Positions 49,067 to 61,949 are shown, counted from the first letter of the stretch. The stretch is 64,000 bases of DNA from Rostratula benghalensis (GCA_013399305.1 VXAI01000117.1:2554755-2618754), one strand, 5' to 3'. A program made the numbers and translations. Notes: a model not told the origin generated them from the sequence alone.

Positions 49067-51699
49067 CATTGCCATTTTCCATTGAAATTCCATGCTTGCT
49101 CTGGCTGTTTGGTCACAGCTGATACTGTCAGATTTCCCAGGTGCTATGTATCCTTGCACAAGTATTTTCAAACAGAAGGCCACAATTTCACAGCTCACAG
49201 GCATACATGGCCAATAATAATATAGTAGGTGCTGGAGTGTAAAAAGGTATGTAGTGGTGTCAGCATATGGTCATGATTCAATAATCTGAGGATTTTCTTA
49301 GTAGTCTCCTTTAATTAATTAATTAGTATTTCTTCCACCTGGATGCCTGCTTGCTCTTGCATATGGGTAAGGGTCAGTGCATAGTGCCATGCTGACCATG
49401 GTCATCTGAGAGCTTACCACGTCAGCAGTCCATGAAACTGGATATTTTTCTAGTGCAGACATATCTCTTGACCTGCGTACTGTCATTATGATATCAATTT
49501 TGTAATGGACACTTATTTAATTCATCAATAATAATGTAATTATTTGAGCAGAGAGAAGATACGAGTTTGACTAGATCCAGCTCATTTCCTCAACCCAAAT
49601 AGCAGAAATTGCTATTTCTGCTATAGTAGCACAGTAGTAGAAATTAAGACAAAACACCTGGTACTTGAGGTACTGATTTGGCCCAGAGGAACATGGCAAA
49701 GTAGTGTGTCAAATCTTAGTCTGAAACTGCCTATGTGAGCACTCTAACCAATCAGCTCTCCACTCTTCTGAGGTAGGAATTTGCCTTTGTGTCAGAGAAG
49801 AAGGTCTCTGTTTTGGTTTAGTTCAGAACAAGTAAACGTTGTAGAATCAGAAATTTTCTTAGTAGGTTTAGCTTTATTCTGTAGCGGTATTACTGGCTAT
49901 AATCTGTTAGTGGAGAGTAGTGGAATTGAGGAGCTGCTCACAATTTGTCTTACTCATCTTAGAGCGAAGCAGCTGCACAGAAAATTAATCTGTGAGGTTG
50001 TCTGTCAACTTGTTATTGAAAAGCCAGAACTCCAGGTAAACAATGAGCAAGTATATTTGCATTGTGTCGTATCCTCTGTCTCTTAAAAGATGTTCCTGCA
50101 TTGTGTCTAGATTGTCTTGTAAGAGATTTGAAAAGATGGGAATATCCTTTCTATGACCTTGTTGTCAAAACTATGATATGAATTAAATATAAAGAGTTAC
50201 CTTAAAGGTGCCCCTCCAGACTTTCTCTTTCACATCTACTTGTTTGTGCAGTTTTTATGCTTTTCACAATCTTTTCTGCATGTGTCAGGAGGACCCCTCT
50301 GAATTTTCATGAGTTCATATATATTGATCTGGTGATTAAGAGTTCTGGTCAAGGTGATCTGTTCCTATTTCCTTGTGAATGTCAGGAGAAGGCAAGAGGA
50401 TTGCAGTCAGAGAACCTGATTATTGTTTCTCTCATTCATGGCAAAGGGAAGATAATAATGAGCCTGACTTTGGGTTATATGAGGACTGCACAATTAGCAG
50501 GCCTAACCAAGAAAATGGAATACGTAACAGAGTGTGAAGGCCTGGGGAAATACTTATATCCAACATCACCACTTAAAACTACTCTGCCAAGCCTGTGTGG
50601 AAGCACAGAGCAGCAGATCACTCAGAAAATATGGTTCAGAATTTTATGTCTTCTCCTGGTCCCTTCTGATCAATAGATACTATATCCCCTCTCAAATTCT
50701 ACAGTGGTGCCTTCAGTTATCCACAGGAAAGAGATGGATGAAGAATTTACTTTATTAAAATGCGGTGAAATGCAGTTTGCTCTCAAGGCTGATGATTACA
50801 CTTGTAAATAGAATTTTATTTTGAAAAATGCTGGTTGACTTTTGCTCCATTCAGATGAGAATTTTTGTGCTTGACAGTAGAAGGAGGAGCAAGAACCAAA
50901 TATGTATTGAATATGAAAATGCAAGAGAGTCAAAGGCTGAAATGGGGAGGCAGAGACATTGTACACGACAGCTTTTAACTAAGGCAGATAAGCTATGCTG
51001 CAACTTACCTGCCATGTTAGGAAATGGTGGTTTTCTCCTCACTTTCTTCCTTTTATTTTTCTCTTGAAAGACTGTCAACTAATGTTATAAAAATGCTGCA
51101 TTACTACCCTTTGTGTACAGCCAGGACAGTTAGGATTCTCTTTGAGACATTACCCTGTCTTTGTAAGTGGCAAATGTGGATTGCTTTGAACATATGAAGC
51201 TGAAAAGATCTATACAGTTTCAAGGTCTGATGCCTTACTTGCGCTGATCCATCCTTCAAAGCTCATTTCTGAACCTTCTGTGCCTGATAACCTGATACCC
51301 ATATGTTTCACAAGGTTAAATTTCCTGACCATACTTTCTGCTCCCACTTGAAAATTTATTCTTTAGCTCCACCTCCTGGCTCTGAGTCCATAGAAAGTAG
51401 GTTTATTAGGAATCACAGACCCTCAAGAAGGGATCAGAAGCATTCATCCTAGTTTACAAGCATTAGTGTAGAGGTGTATTTGGTGCCATTTTAGCTGGGG
51501 CAAAACAGAATTTGTTAAGCCCACTCATACTGGTTTTCCACAGAGGCAGACATTTTGATGAAGAGGTGGACAATGGAATAAGTGGCTCATAGTTTCTGCT
51601 TTTTGTTGGGCTTTTGGTTTCTCAACTGTGGAAGTTTCAATACATGACGGACACCACAAAACAGTCTTTTCTTTATGACTGGTTTTTCTCTAGTACTTC
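49067..51699. other. Intergenic region upstream of NCF4
   Basis: No gene was recognised. A 139-codon plus-strand frame (50257-50676) has no recognisable domain. Confidence 0.55.
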
Positions 51700-51899
51700 C
51701 TCAATTTCATGGGGGTGGGGAGGTACAGAAGAAATCGTCTGACACTGAAACAATAAAATAAAGATCTCTGAGGCCTTGCAAAGGAGCCTTGACTCACGCA
51801 GGGAGAACTGCTTTGACCGTGGTCATCCTAATCGTCCAGGAACTTCCTAAGAAGTGGAGGAATAGAGCTTAGCTATCTGGATTTAAGAAGCTGAAAAGC
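51695..51899 (+). promoter_or_regulatory. NCF4: Putative NCF4 promoter and 5'UTR
   Basis: Two ETS/PU.1-type cores, acttcctc (51695-51702) and acttcct (51842-51848), and an AT-rich ataaaataaag at about 51753 precede the start codon. PU.1 control is known for phagocyte oxidase genes. The start of transcription cannot be placed. Confidence 0.35.
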
Positions 51900-51931
51900 A
51901 TGTCTCTTCCCCGACAGCTGCGAGAAAAGAG
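51900..51931 (+). CDS. NCF4: NCF4 coding exon 1
   Basis: Encodes [10 protein letters not shown] plus two bases of Ser11. It matches human residues 1-11 in length and in the QLR core. The donor AG|gtagtg is weaker than consensus. It was chosen because it gives the right phase and similarity; the ATG has A at -3. Confidence 0.78.
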
Positions 51932-54900
51932 GTAGTGTGTCTCTCCCTCCTTCCGCCTCCTCACAAGCCTCCATGTAACTGCTATGATCTGTTAATTTAA
52001 TTTGGATGCAGGCTTCTTTAATGATTCTAAAACGCTTTCTGTAATTGTAGTATCCAAACTATTAAGCTGCTCAGTGTGGAGCATACTATTTCTTAAGTTG
52101 GAGTGGACATTCTCTCTTCTTTTCCTGGGTATAATCCACGACCTAGGACAATAGTGAGTCATTGTCCTCTTTCTAGCTGCAGTTTCCCTTTTGCTGGTGT
52201 TTGTGATATGACTAATTATATCTCTTGATCTCCATAACCACATCCCTCTTCACAGTAAGTGATAGTATTTAGGGTGTTGTGGGTGGTGCTGGTTCATGTC
52301 ATTCTTCCTGCACAGCAAGATATTGCAAGACTTTGCAATACTTCAGCCTTCCAGATGGGCTATACATTGTGGAAGCCCCTGCTTGGGATATTCTCCTAGC
52401 AGAATAAACTGAGACAACTGCCATGTTTTTTCTATTATTGGAATATTTAACATCAAGTCAGCTCGGTCTTTTTTACATGATCCTTTTTAAAGTTTCTCTT
52501 TCTCTACCTCATTTATTATCCCTTTCCCCTCATTCTTGATCTTTTTTACTGAAGCATTAATATAAATACCACTTAAACAACATTGAGTTGTAAGATTGAA
52601 GCAAAGGTGAATTTGTCTTCTGTTTGTCAAAAATGTGGTACCAAGGAGAAGATCCCAGAGGAAAAAGCACCTGCCAATCTGTGCTGTTTGACTGTGTGAA
52701 TAATATAGACAAGAAACATGAGAGGATGGTCATATGGCTGCTCTTCAGGTGTTCCTGCAGGGATCCTTCTTTCTCTCTTGTTTCAAATCCAGTACTTTCT
52801 GGGATCTGTAAAGCTTATTCTAACCTTGCCCGCTATCTTGTGTTCCTTCACACATTTTTGACATTTTCAAACAATTATCTTTGTGCTTGCTTCACGTTAT
52901 CTGCTGTGACTGGGAGATCTCTTTGTAAGTATTTGCCAGCCTAGTCGTTGTTTTTTTTAAATCTCTAGAAGAGTCCGCTTTACTGTGATATTTACACATT
53001 TTGACAACATCTTGACTACTGATGCAGGCACCACTCGTTATGATATAGAACATAATAGAACTACTAGAACGTATAAAACTTTTTTCTTTGCTCTTTTTTT
53101 CCCCCTGTTTATGCTTTTCCTTCTGTCTTATATGTATAAGGTACATTGTCTGCATTTTACACATAGAGTGTAAGGTTTATAGGAATTAGTTCTGGCCTAT
53201 CAGTTTTTAGTGACCTAGCACAACAGAACTGTTTCCTATTCCCTACAGTAATGCAGTAATAATAACAGCATAAATCATGGTATATAACAATCTCCTTAGA
53301 ATGAAGATTACTGATGCAGAGTTATTGTAAGTCTACTAGATGCTGTAGGAAGGATTAAGAATGCATCCACAGCTCGCACATTTCTCAGGAAAAACTTACT
53401 AGCTCAAGTGTCTCTTTTGTAGTCCTGTTACTCTAGCAAGCCTAGGAACAATAGAGATGTTTTTCAGGCTTGATGAATCTTCACAATGGTCACTGACTTG
53501 TGCTGAACTTGGAGAGACTTGGTATCTCAAGATCAGACCTCCTGAGGAAAAGAATGCCACCAGAAGTTTCTAAATGTTTTGGGTTTGACACTATGAAATG
53601 TGATGTTGCCTAACTAATTTTGTTCTGTGTGGCCTAGAGACCTCCAAAGGTTAATGTCTTTATGAGTAACCTAAATCTTTTGTTCTTGCTTCACAGTGAT
53701 TTTGACCAGCTTCCAGATGATGTACCTGTTTCAGCTAACATTGCAGATATCGAAGAGAAGAAAGGCTTTTCTAATTATTATGTAAGAAGGGAGATTTATC
53801 CTGTCTTTATATACCCTCATCTGTGATGGTTTGGTTGTGGGAAGCAAAATGCAGTTAATCTGGTGTAGCTGTTTTTTGGCATAAGTTGCCCTGTGCGAAG
53901 AACTCCTCAGTGCCGCTTTTTTTTTTTTTTCTGGAATGGAGGTTAGTCTATCACAGATTTAGTCTTAAAAAATAATCTGGGTAAAATATGACAGAGGTAT
54001 CCTCTACCATTGTTTCTTTTCTAAATTCTTACTTAATTTCTTATTTATTTCCTGTTAGAGTGCTCTTCCTTTGGTCAAGATGGTGGAAAAGGAATTCTAA
54101 GAGGGTAGAAAGTGTGGGTCTTGTCTTCATTATTGCATGTTACTGGCAAGTTAGAACACTTCCATCTCCACAGCCGGTAGCATATTAATGTCATTAATAT
54201 TACTTAATATCAATCATTAATATTAATAATGAAAGAGCACACAAGAAGGGAATAGTAGGGAAAAGCACTATGAGATTTTCTCAAGCAGGGTTTGGATAAA
54301 ATCAGCTCAGTCTGACTTCTGTAGGGTATGCTGCTTTTGCTGGAGACATTGCTCATAAAGCCTTCCCACTCTGCAGTATGTGGGTTTTACAGTGGAATAT
54401 AGTGATGCTTGGTTGCTCTGTCTTTATGTTTTCTGAAGGACCCAGCTGCAACATGATTTGGAGGCCAGTGCATGGAAATCATGGGCTCGTTTAGAGCAAA
54501 GCAATTATGGCAGGAGATAGTAGCCAGAGGAGGTCAGATCATAATTTCTGAAATTGTGTACTTTAAAGTGAAAAAGAAGCATGAATGCCTCCAACTCTGA
54601 AAATCAATTCATTTAGATGTCTGTCAATAGATTTAGGTGCCCAAAGCTTTTTAGGATAAAATATTTGTATTTACCTCCCTAACATGTTTTGTTTGTCACT
54701 GAGGGAAGGTGTGTAAGCATGAAGTAGCACCTAGTCATTTCAGGTTTCTTTAATAAGCTTGTGTAACAGAAAGTAGCCACAGGGACAGGATTTGTGGGAA
54801 AGCTGGACCCATGCATCTATCACACTTCTGATGCTACCTTGTTATTTTCTAGTACCTGAGTCTGTAGATGCTTAATTGAAGTCTTGCTTTTCATTCTGCC

Positions 54901-57900
54901 CCTACAGCAATAATCGCACTACTGTGGCACTGATACATACAATGTTCCCATTGTATGTATACATACAATACTGATACATACTGATACATACAATGTTCAC
55001 TGTCTCACTTTTGTTTGGTAAGTATTTTTAAGTATGAACATCAGCCTGATCAGCCCCTTCTCTGTTTCAGATGTTTGTCATTGAAGTAAAGCTTAAAGGT
55101 GGTGGTAGATACCTGATTTTCCGGCGCTATCGTCAGTTCTATGCCCTACACACCAAACTAGAGGAGAGATATGGGCCAGAGAACAAAAACAGCCCTTTCA
55201 CCTGCACACTCCCCATATTGCCAGGTAAGTTGGCAGTACCAAATCTGTGCGTGATTAGCAGCTTTCTCTGCCCCACACTGTCCTAAACAGTGCATTGCAG
55301 GGACGTAGTTGTGACAAAGAACTAGCTTCCAGCTGTGGATGCTGGAGAAGTCAAGTTCCATTGGCAGTCCGTCCACTTGTGGTAAAGTTCATTTAGAAAC
55401 CTAAAATCTTACAAAAAATATGTGTTTTCTTGGAGATCTTACTGTCTCTTGATTGCTTCATTTTTTTCATTTAGCGTTTTATATTTTCCAGGGAAAGTTT
55501 ATGTTGGGGCCAAAAAGGAAATTGCTGAGAACAGGATTCCTATCCTAAATGTCTACATGAAGGTAAAACTCAATTTTAAGGTAGAGATTGCTCTGGGCAC
55601 TGCAGATACTTAGGCCTTGAAGTCAGCTAAGAGAGACAGTACTGTTGTAGTCTTAGTATCTGCTTCTCTCTCTCTGTTGTTTTTCCTGAACACTGTGGGA
55701 CAACCCGCAGCCCTATTCCCCAGATTGTTCAGACTGCAGGATCTACTGGATTACACAGTCCACAAAGGCACATTCCCTGCCTTAATATACAGATACATAT
55801 ACTTACAAGTGGGTGTACCTGCTCTACAGTGAAGACACAGCATTGAGGAGAGAAATTCTGTGTGCAGGTTGACTGAAGACGTGACTTTAAATCAGTAAAA
55901 GTCTGAAACACTGGCCAAGACTCCCAGTACTTTAGATTGCTTGCTTTCCACAGTCATTCATGCTCTGAAGGGAAACACAAAGAGCAACTTACTCCTTCTG
56001 CAGTAAATCAGGCACGAAAAGAGTGAAGCAATACATTGGCCAACTCCAGGAATAAACAAGAGAAACTGTCAGCTGTTTGGCTGTGTCCTGCTGAGCGAGA
56101 AGGGAAAGGAGGGAGATTTCTGGCAGTAATGAATATCCCTGATGATCCTGTAGGTCAGAGAGGCATATTTGTTACAAGTAAATAAATAGAGAATTGGGCT
56201 CTCCCACTGTTACACTCTGCTTCCTACTTGCTGTTGGCACAGAACCTACTCTGCCTACCTGTTTGGGTGTTGATGGATGAAGAGGTCCGGCTGTTCTTCT
56301 ACCACTCAACCTTTGACAGTGAACAGGTGCCTCACAGACTGAGACGGCTTCGCCCACGGACACGCCGAGTGTAAGTGATTGACATGTTTTTTTCAGCATT
56401 GAATGATGTAAGAGATGCTGTCTGTTTGTTATTTTTTTCCTGGGTGGGGGGAGGAGAGAGATGAAGATCGCCATTGTTTCCCAAGTGAATCCATAAAGTC
56501 CTGATATGAGTATCTTTGTGGCAGAGTGAATGCGGTATTTCCTGTTTTCAGTAATCACGAGTTTTTAAAGTGGATGCAGTAGTTACATGAAAGGAAAAAC
56601 TGTAAAATAGGAGTATAGCTTGCTTTTAAAAAGATGCTGCTCAGCAATATCTGCTGATAATGTTTTAATGGTAATACCTATTATAATGTGCAGAATATAC
56701 AGACAAAACTTAAGGACATAGGCTTGCACCATTGAAGGCAATATGAGTTTTGGCACTGAAATCAGTGAGATCTGGTTCAGACACTAAATGAAACCGAATA
56801 CTTAGTTTGTTCCTGTCCTTTGTCTAAATAGGGGCCTGTCCTACATAGCAGCATTGACACCCCTTTGGAGAACTGCTAAGTAGATGTCATACTTCATTAC
56901 CCTTCAGACAAATTAATTGTCCTTTCAGTATAGCAAAGATGGACCCAGTTCCTTTTCACTCAGCTCAAACAGTGCAAAAACTGCATTCCTGGATGTGTGT
57001 GTAATGGCAATTTGAACTGATTGCATGTAAATGCTAGAGACAGGGATGTCCAGAAGGCAGAGTAGGGAGGCTGAGCACTGCTGTGGAGGAGAGGTCCAGG
57101 ATACAGACTGTATTGAGAATTCCATCTGTTCTTAGAAGCAGACGCTGTCAGACTGGTGCTGCTCTGCACTGAAACACAGAGAACCAGGGCAATGTTGCAT
57201 CCATATTTATTTACCTCAGTGCTGTGCACAGATTCTCATGCAGTTTCTCCAGTGACCTATGGCATGCCTGCCTCTTAAATAATGAAAATGCAGACACAGT
57301 ACTACTGATTGTGTGGTATTTTTGATGACTAGACATATTTACCTCTCTGTTGTCTCCTTTCTTTGCAGTAAAACCATTTCACCTCAAGTTCCTGCTTTTG
57401 ATCGCACCGCGGCTCCACGGGCTGAGGTGAGTACTCTGCACAATCTGTCACAGGATGGGAGATGAAGCTCTGTTTTACTTTGGTATCTCATTGATCAAAT
57501 TGCCTTTTCCAATTAGGGCTTGGGAAAAGAAGGGAAAGTGAAATTGACATAGGAAAGCAATTGATTTTAACAACAGAGAATGAAACAAAGATGGAAAGAA
57601 GTGTTCTGTTCCTCCTAACTTGAGCAGTCGATTTTGAAATCAGAATGACAGGAGGTTCAAAATTGAAAGACATGTACAACTTACTGCTAAATGGTCCACA
57701 TTTATGTAGTGATATCCATAAATGAAATTTAAAACAAGCTTTAAAACTTCAATCTCATTGATGTCAGCTTTGAAGTTGAGGTATCTTAGTATTTTCTGTA
57801 ACGTAAGTGTTTTACTGAAAAGCATTTACACCCTTGCCTTTTGCTATATACTGCCTTGGTATTAAGCACACGGAACTGCTTTGTAACCAGTGCTTGTCTG

Positions 57901-60900
57901 AGTATGGTCTTGCTTCCTGGAACACATGACTTTGATATATAAGATTAAAAAAACCCCATGCAAATGCTTTGAGGTCTGCTGGTTTTGTTTTTTACATTGA
58001 ATAAGGCAGGTATTGGATCAGTCATATCTCTTGGGTATTATCTATTAATTTATTAGTATTGAATATATCTACTGACATTTTTCAATAGATTACAAAAGGC
58101 TTTTGAAAGAGCTATTGAGTAGGCATGTTAACTACTTGCGTACAGTAGCCATTGTCTTTTTTTTTTTTTTTTTTTTGATTAGGAGACCTTTTGGCATTAA
58201 CAAGACCAAAAGAATGATGTCAACATAGAATAAAGAACACCTTTGCATGTTCCTCTAAGAGCATTTAAATAGCTGCCATGTTCTCTAAGGACTATGGAGG
58301 AGATTTAAATTTTTGTTACTTTGGCCTCGTTAATTATTCAAGGACCACTTGTTAGGGTGGTAGCATCTGCTTACCTCGTTTTTTTTTTTTTTTTGTTTTT
58401 TTTTCTTTTTTCCCTCTTGAAGTGGGCATCCAAGTTCCATTCTAACTTCATGCCAAGTTCCCAGACTTCCAGACTTCCCCAAATCTCTCAGTTCAGCATA
58501 CAGGCCTGAAAGCTAGGTGTGAAAACAACAACAGTTAGTTACCCTTAAATTAGGAGAGAATACTTCTGTAATTTTTTAAGGCTCTTTGTGATGTTTTGCA
58601 GCAAGTCAGAAAGCTGTAAAACTGCAACAACAAAAAAATATATTCTTTTTCAGTTCTCAGGATTTCAAGTTTTCAAGTTGTCAATTGTCTTCAGCTCTGT
58701 TGACTTACTTGCTTTTAATTGTTTTCAACTTTGTTATTTCTCTGCTGCTCAGTACCCTGCACTTTAAGAATCCTAGCATGTAGCACTCAGAGCTGTGTTT
58801 ATCCTCGTGCTTTAGCCACTTTTTCAAAGCATTTTTGTGTGTGCTGAGTAGGAGAAGAAATTGTGAGAACTGCAGACTACAGATATATACATGACCTTTC
58901 CCCAGAAATACATCTGTGATGACAAAGCGCGTACTACCATGCTGCTTTATGCTCTCACCACAAGAACAGAACAGAAAGAAAGATTCACTTTTGTAATTCT
59001 GTGAATTAATAATTTCAGCGCTATTACTTTCCATAGGCACTGTTCGATTTTTCTGGAACCAATAAACTGGAACTCAGCTTCAAGAAGGGAGACTTGATCT
59101 ATCTACTTAGCAGAGTAAACAAAGACTGGTTGGAGGTAAGACTGCAACAGTGGTACTGAATTATTAGCATACCTTGAAATATACGAGTAGAAAGGGGTCC
59201 CCTAGTCCTTGGGACCTGTCTTCTCCTTTCAAGGAGAAGTTGTATCATAATCAGGTCTTACTGTCAAGAATAAATCCTTGACTCCAAATTTGAAATTGTT
59301 TCTTGATGGTTTTTAGCTTACTAATTTTTTGCCCTCTAGACTTCAGTTTTCGTTTGTGTTTGCTTCTGCTGGAAGGTTTTAAAATTCTTTGGAAATGATT
59401 AGAACACAAAAAGGCCACAGAAAGGAGATGGAAACTCCATTTCAGCGATTAATTGGTTTCCTGCCTCAGGGGGAGTTGCCATATACTTCATGCTTCATAC
59501 CACAACACACGTCAGCTTGATTAGAGAGAACTTGGGCAATGCAGCAATGTTCTGAAAAAGGATGAGGAGAACATATTGTGTGTCTGCTGATATGATATCT
59601 CCGCTTGCTCAAACACTACAGCCTTCCTTGGTAACCGTCTGACTTTCATTTTTTACACACTGTTTCACTCCCCTGCCTTGTATTTGACTACACAATTGTA
59701 TAATCTTTTTGTAGGGATGCCATCAGGTCATTTCCATAGCCTTTGTTTTCTTGATTGAGGGGGAAAAATTCTTACTGTTGTTTCCACGGAAATGAATTGA
59801 TTTCCAGAACTTATTGCATATGGCTAAAATGGCACAGTGTTCATCATTCTAACACTTCCTATTATTCCAGGGAACAGCTGATGACACTACTGGGATTTTC
59901 CCATGTGCTTTTGTGAAGATCATAAAAGATTTACCACAGCAGGAAGACGCAGTTAATAAAGTTCGCTGTTATTATCATGATGAGACTATGAGTACTGTCA
60001 GGTAACATGAAAATAGCCTTCCAGCTTACTGCTGAAGAAATGACGACAATTCTCTTTTCATGATATATAATGATTAAATTTGTTCTGATTACAGGGATAT
60101 CTCAGTGGAAGAGGATCTGAGCAGCATTCCATCATTCAAAGATCTCATGGAATTGATGAGGTACAGTGAAAGCAGTTAGTAGTGCATTTATTACGATTTA
60201 AACATATGTAAAGCTCCTTCCAGTCCTGGATTTTCCACATTTTGCTTGGTAATCATCATGTTTTGACTGTAAAATACTTTTCAAGTGTCCTGAAGAAGCT
60301 GTATTTTGACTTGGCCTAGGGCCATTTGTGCAAAGAGTAGTCTGCCTTGGAATTGCCAATAAGTACAGAATGCCACACACTTCTAACTCGGTTATGCTGG
60401 GTAGATGTTTCCATTTCTTATTCTAAGATCAGAGCCGTACACCCATGCAAGGATCTTTTGTTGACTATACTTCTTCAGGAGGCAGGACGCCACCTTCTAA
60501 CACCTGTTAAATGAGTGTTAAAGTAGATTAATCTAGTGTTGAATGTCAAATGTGCTAATATTCTTCCATTCCTTAACCTGCCGTCCCCTCAAAAAAGGAA
60601 CCATAAGTAGGCAAAAGTGGGTAGTAACTACAGTTAACTCTTATGTATGGGAATTTTGTCAAACTCACACATGCATTGTGCTATGCTTGTGGTCTTACTG
60701 GAAATTGTTCTTGGTTCTGACAGTTTCCTTAGTTCAAACACAATACAGCAGGAATATGGTTGTACGATTTCTAGAACTAGTGGTATCAAGAATGCCAAGA
60801 CACCCAAGGCTTTGCGTGGCTTTAAGCAGAATGAAATAGATTGACAGTTTATTGTTAATTATGTGGCACCTCCCAGGGATTCGTTGATTTCTGGTGATCA

Positions 60901-61149
60901 ACCCGTTTCTTCTTTGCCAGGCGGGAGTTTGACCGAGATGACATTGTTCTGAATTACCAGGATCTTGACGGTGATCTGATCCGGCTGCTCTCTGATCAAG
61001 ATGTTGAACTCATGGTATCTCAGAGCAGGAGAAGACCCTCTGAGAAGCATTTCTTCCCTTGGAAGTTGCACATCACTCACAAAGATGACCTGAGTGTCTA
61101 CAACACTTGTCCAGGAATAGGTGCCACTCAAACAATAAAAGTGACATAA
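51900..61149 (+). CDS. NCF4: NCF4 (p40phox, cytosolic NADPH oxidase subunit), complete coding sequence in ten exons
   Basis: Exons 51900-51931, 53697-53781, 55071-55224, 55492-55562, 56243-56370, 57369-57426, 59037-59135, 59871-60001, 60095-60160 and 60921-61149 join in phase to 1053 bp, or 350 residues. PX domain about 20-140: RRYRQF with R58 and R60, K92 and R105, the residues known to bind PtdIns3P in human p40phox. SH3 about 175-235 begins ALFDFSG. PB1 about 245-330 has the OPCA motif [14 protein letters not shown], with D289 that contacts p67phox. T154 and S315, known phosphorylation sites, are present. Residue numbers equal the human ones through position 337. The protein assembles with p67phox and p47phox in phagocytes and targets the oxidase to phagosomes. 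The C-terminus runs 11 residues past the human end. Confidence 0.97.
51932..53696 (+). other. NCF4 intron 1
   Basis: 1.8 kb, AT-rich. Nothing further was recognised. Confidence 0.8.
53697..53781 (+). CDS. NCF4: NCF4 coding exon 2
   Basis: Acceptor gcttcacag|TGATTT and donor TATTAT|gtaaga. Encodes residues 12-39, with [20 protein letters not shown] at the start of the PX domain. Confidence 0.96.
53782..55070 (+). other. NCF4 intron 2
   Basis: Contains an ATTA-rich run near 54185-54230 and a short repeat with a 20-bp palindrome at 54930-54998. Confidence 0.88.
54930..54998 (+). repeat. TGATACATAC minisatellite with embedded palindrome
   Basis: ctgatacatacaatgttc occurs at 54930-54947 and 54981-54998, with an extra ctgatacata between them. 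attgtatgtatacatacaat (54950-54969) is a perfect palindrome. Confidence 0.9.
55071..55224 (+). CDS. NCF4: NCF4 coding exon 3 (PX)
   Basis: Acceptor tgtttcag|ATGTTT and donor TTGCCAG|gtaagt. Encodes residues 40-90 with RRYRQF and the proline loop TLPILP. Confidence 0.97.
55492..55562 (+). CDS. NCF4: NCF4 coding exon 4 (PX)
   Basis: Acceptor attttccag|GGAAAG and donor ATGAAG|gtaaaa. Completes Gly91 and encodes [14 protein letters not shown] onward to residue 114, including K92 and R105. Confidence 0.97.
55563..56242 (+). other. NCF4 intron 4
   Basis: 680 bp. Nothing further was recognised. Confidence 0.88.
56243..56370 (+). CDS. NCF4: NCF4 coding exon 5 (end of PX)
   Basis: Acceptor ttggcacag|AACCTA and donor CGAGT|gtaagt. 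Encodes residues 115-156 with [16 protein letters not shown] and RRLRPRTRR. Confidence 0.97.
56371..57368 (+). other. NCF4 intron 5
   Basis: 1.0 kb. Nothing further was recognised. Confidence 0.88.
57369..57426 (+). CDS. NCF4: NCF4 coding exon 6 (PX-SH3 linker)
   Basis: Acceptor ctttgcag|TAAAAC and donor GCTGAG|gtgagt. Encodes the split Val157 and [19 protein letters not shown]. Confidence 0.95.
57427..59036 (+). other. NCF4 intron 6
   Basis: 1.6 kb, with T runs near 58160 and 58380. Nothing further was recognised. Confidence 0.88.
59037..59135 (+). CDS. NCF4: NCF4 coding exon 7 (SH3)
   Basis: Acceptor tttccatag|GCACTG and donor TTGGAG|gtaaga. It is 99 bp and encodes [13 protein letters not shown] through NKDWLE. 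Confidence 0.97.
59136..59870 (+). other. NCF4 intron 7
   Basis: 735 bp. Nothing further was recognised. Confidence 0.88.
59871..60001 (+). CDS. NCF4: NCF4 coding exon 8 (SH3 end, PB1 start)
   Basis: Acceptor ttattccag|GGAACA and donor GTCAG|gtaaca. Encodes residues 210-252, with [15 protein letters not shown] and [12 protein letters not shown]. Confidence 0.97.
60095..60160 (+). CDS. NCF4: NCF4 coding exon 9 (PB1)
   Basis: Acceptor gattacag|GGATAT and donor ATGAG|gtacag. Encodes [20 protein letters not shown]. Confidence 0.95.
60161..60920 (+). other. NCF4 intron 9
   Basis: 760 bp. Nothing further was recognised. Confidence 0.88.
60921..61149 (+). CDS. NCF4: NCF4 last coding exon (PB1 end, extended C-terminus)
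   Basis: Acceptor tttgccag|GCGGGA; TAA at 61147-61149. It carries the OPCA motif and FFPWKLHIT. Where human p40phox ends after VYNTMP, this reads [17 protein letters not shown]. Confidence 0.96.
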
Positions 61150-61371
61150 GTGTTATATAGAAATGTTCCAGTAGGTACCTATACAGTCCTTCTGTAATCC
61201 CTCTCTGCAGACAGATTCCTTCAACAAGCCTTTGAAGCAGGCTTGAAAAGAATAATTTTTAGTAATATATTACCTTGCAGTGTAAAATCTGTACTTAGCT
61301 TTTTCAGCATTTTAGCACTCCTCTGTAATAGAGACATCTGCATAGAGACCACAGAAAGTGAGGAATAGAGA

Positions 61372-61377
61372 AATAAA
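61372..61377 (+). terminator. NCF4: NCF4 proximal poly(A) signal candidate
   Basis: AATAAA about 220 nt past the stop codon. Confidence 0.45.
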
Positions 61378-61919
61378 ATCACTGGCCATATTCATGAAGC
61401 AAGTCAGTCTTAGCCTGCAATAGAGGTTTAGTGTCCTGAGCCTCAAGACCTGCTCTAATCTCTATTCTCACTCCCAGAGCTAATTATTTGACCAGAATGT
61501 CTTCATAAGCTTTTTTGCTAGACTGCCATAATTTTCTCTTCACTTGCTGATATGAAGGTTTGTGTGCCAGTGCTTATGAATGCACAATTATTTCTGTTAC
61601 ATGGGAGTCTGACTGGGCATTCAGAGCTTGTTCTGGGAGCATCAAGAAAGCTTTTTCATATTTCAGTGGAGAAATTGCAACCTGGCTTTGCTTTCTTCTT
61701 TCCACGACCAATATTTTGAACTCTGTGAATGAAATCTAGTATACCTGTGGTGTTCCTCATGGAAGTCCTTGTAATTGTACAGACTACTTACTTCTGCATT
61801 CTGGGATAATTCGTGCAATACCTGCTCAAATAGCAATTTCTTCTCTATCCATCTTCTGCTTTCTGGCATCTCACTGCAAATTAGGTCTAACAAGAAATTA
61901 CTGTACAGATGCTTCAACA

Positions 61920-61925
61920 AATAAA
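61920..61925 (+). terminator. NCF4: NCF4 distal poly(A) signal candidate
   Basis: AATAAA about 770 nt past the stop codon. Use of either signal is unverified. Confidence 0.45.
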
Positions 61926-61949
61926 GTTACATATGAGTACATTTTATCA

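Noticed and set aside
50257..50676. 139-codon plus-strand frame upstream of NCF4
   Set aside because: No recognisable family and no supporting splice or promoter context; its length is plausible by chance in a 64-kb window.
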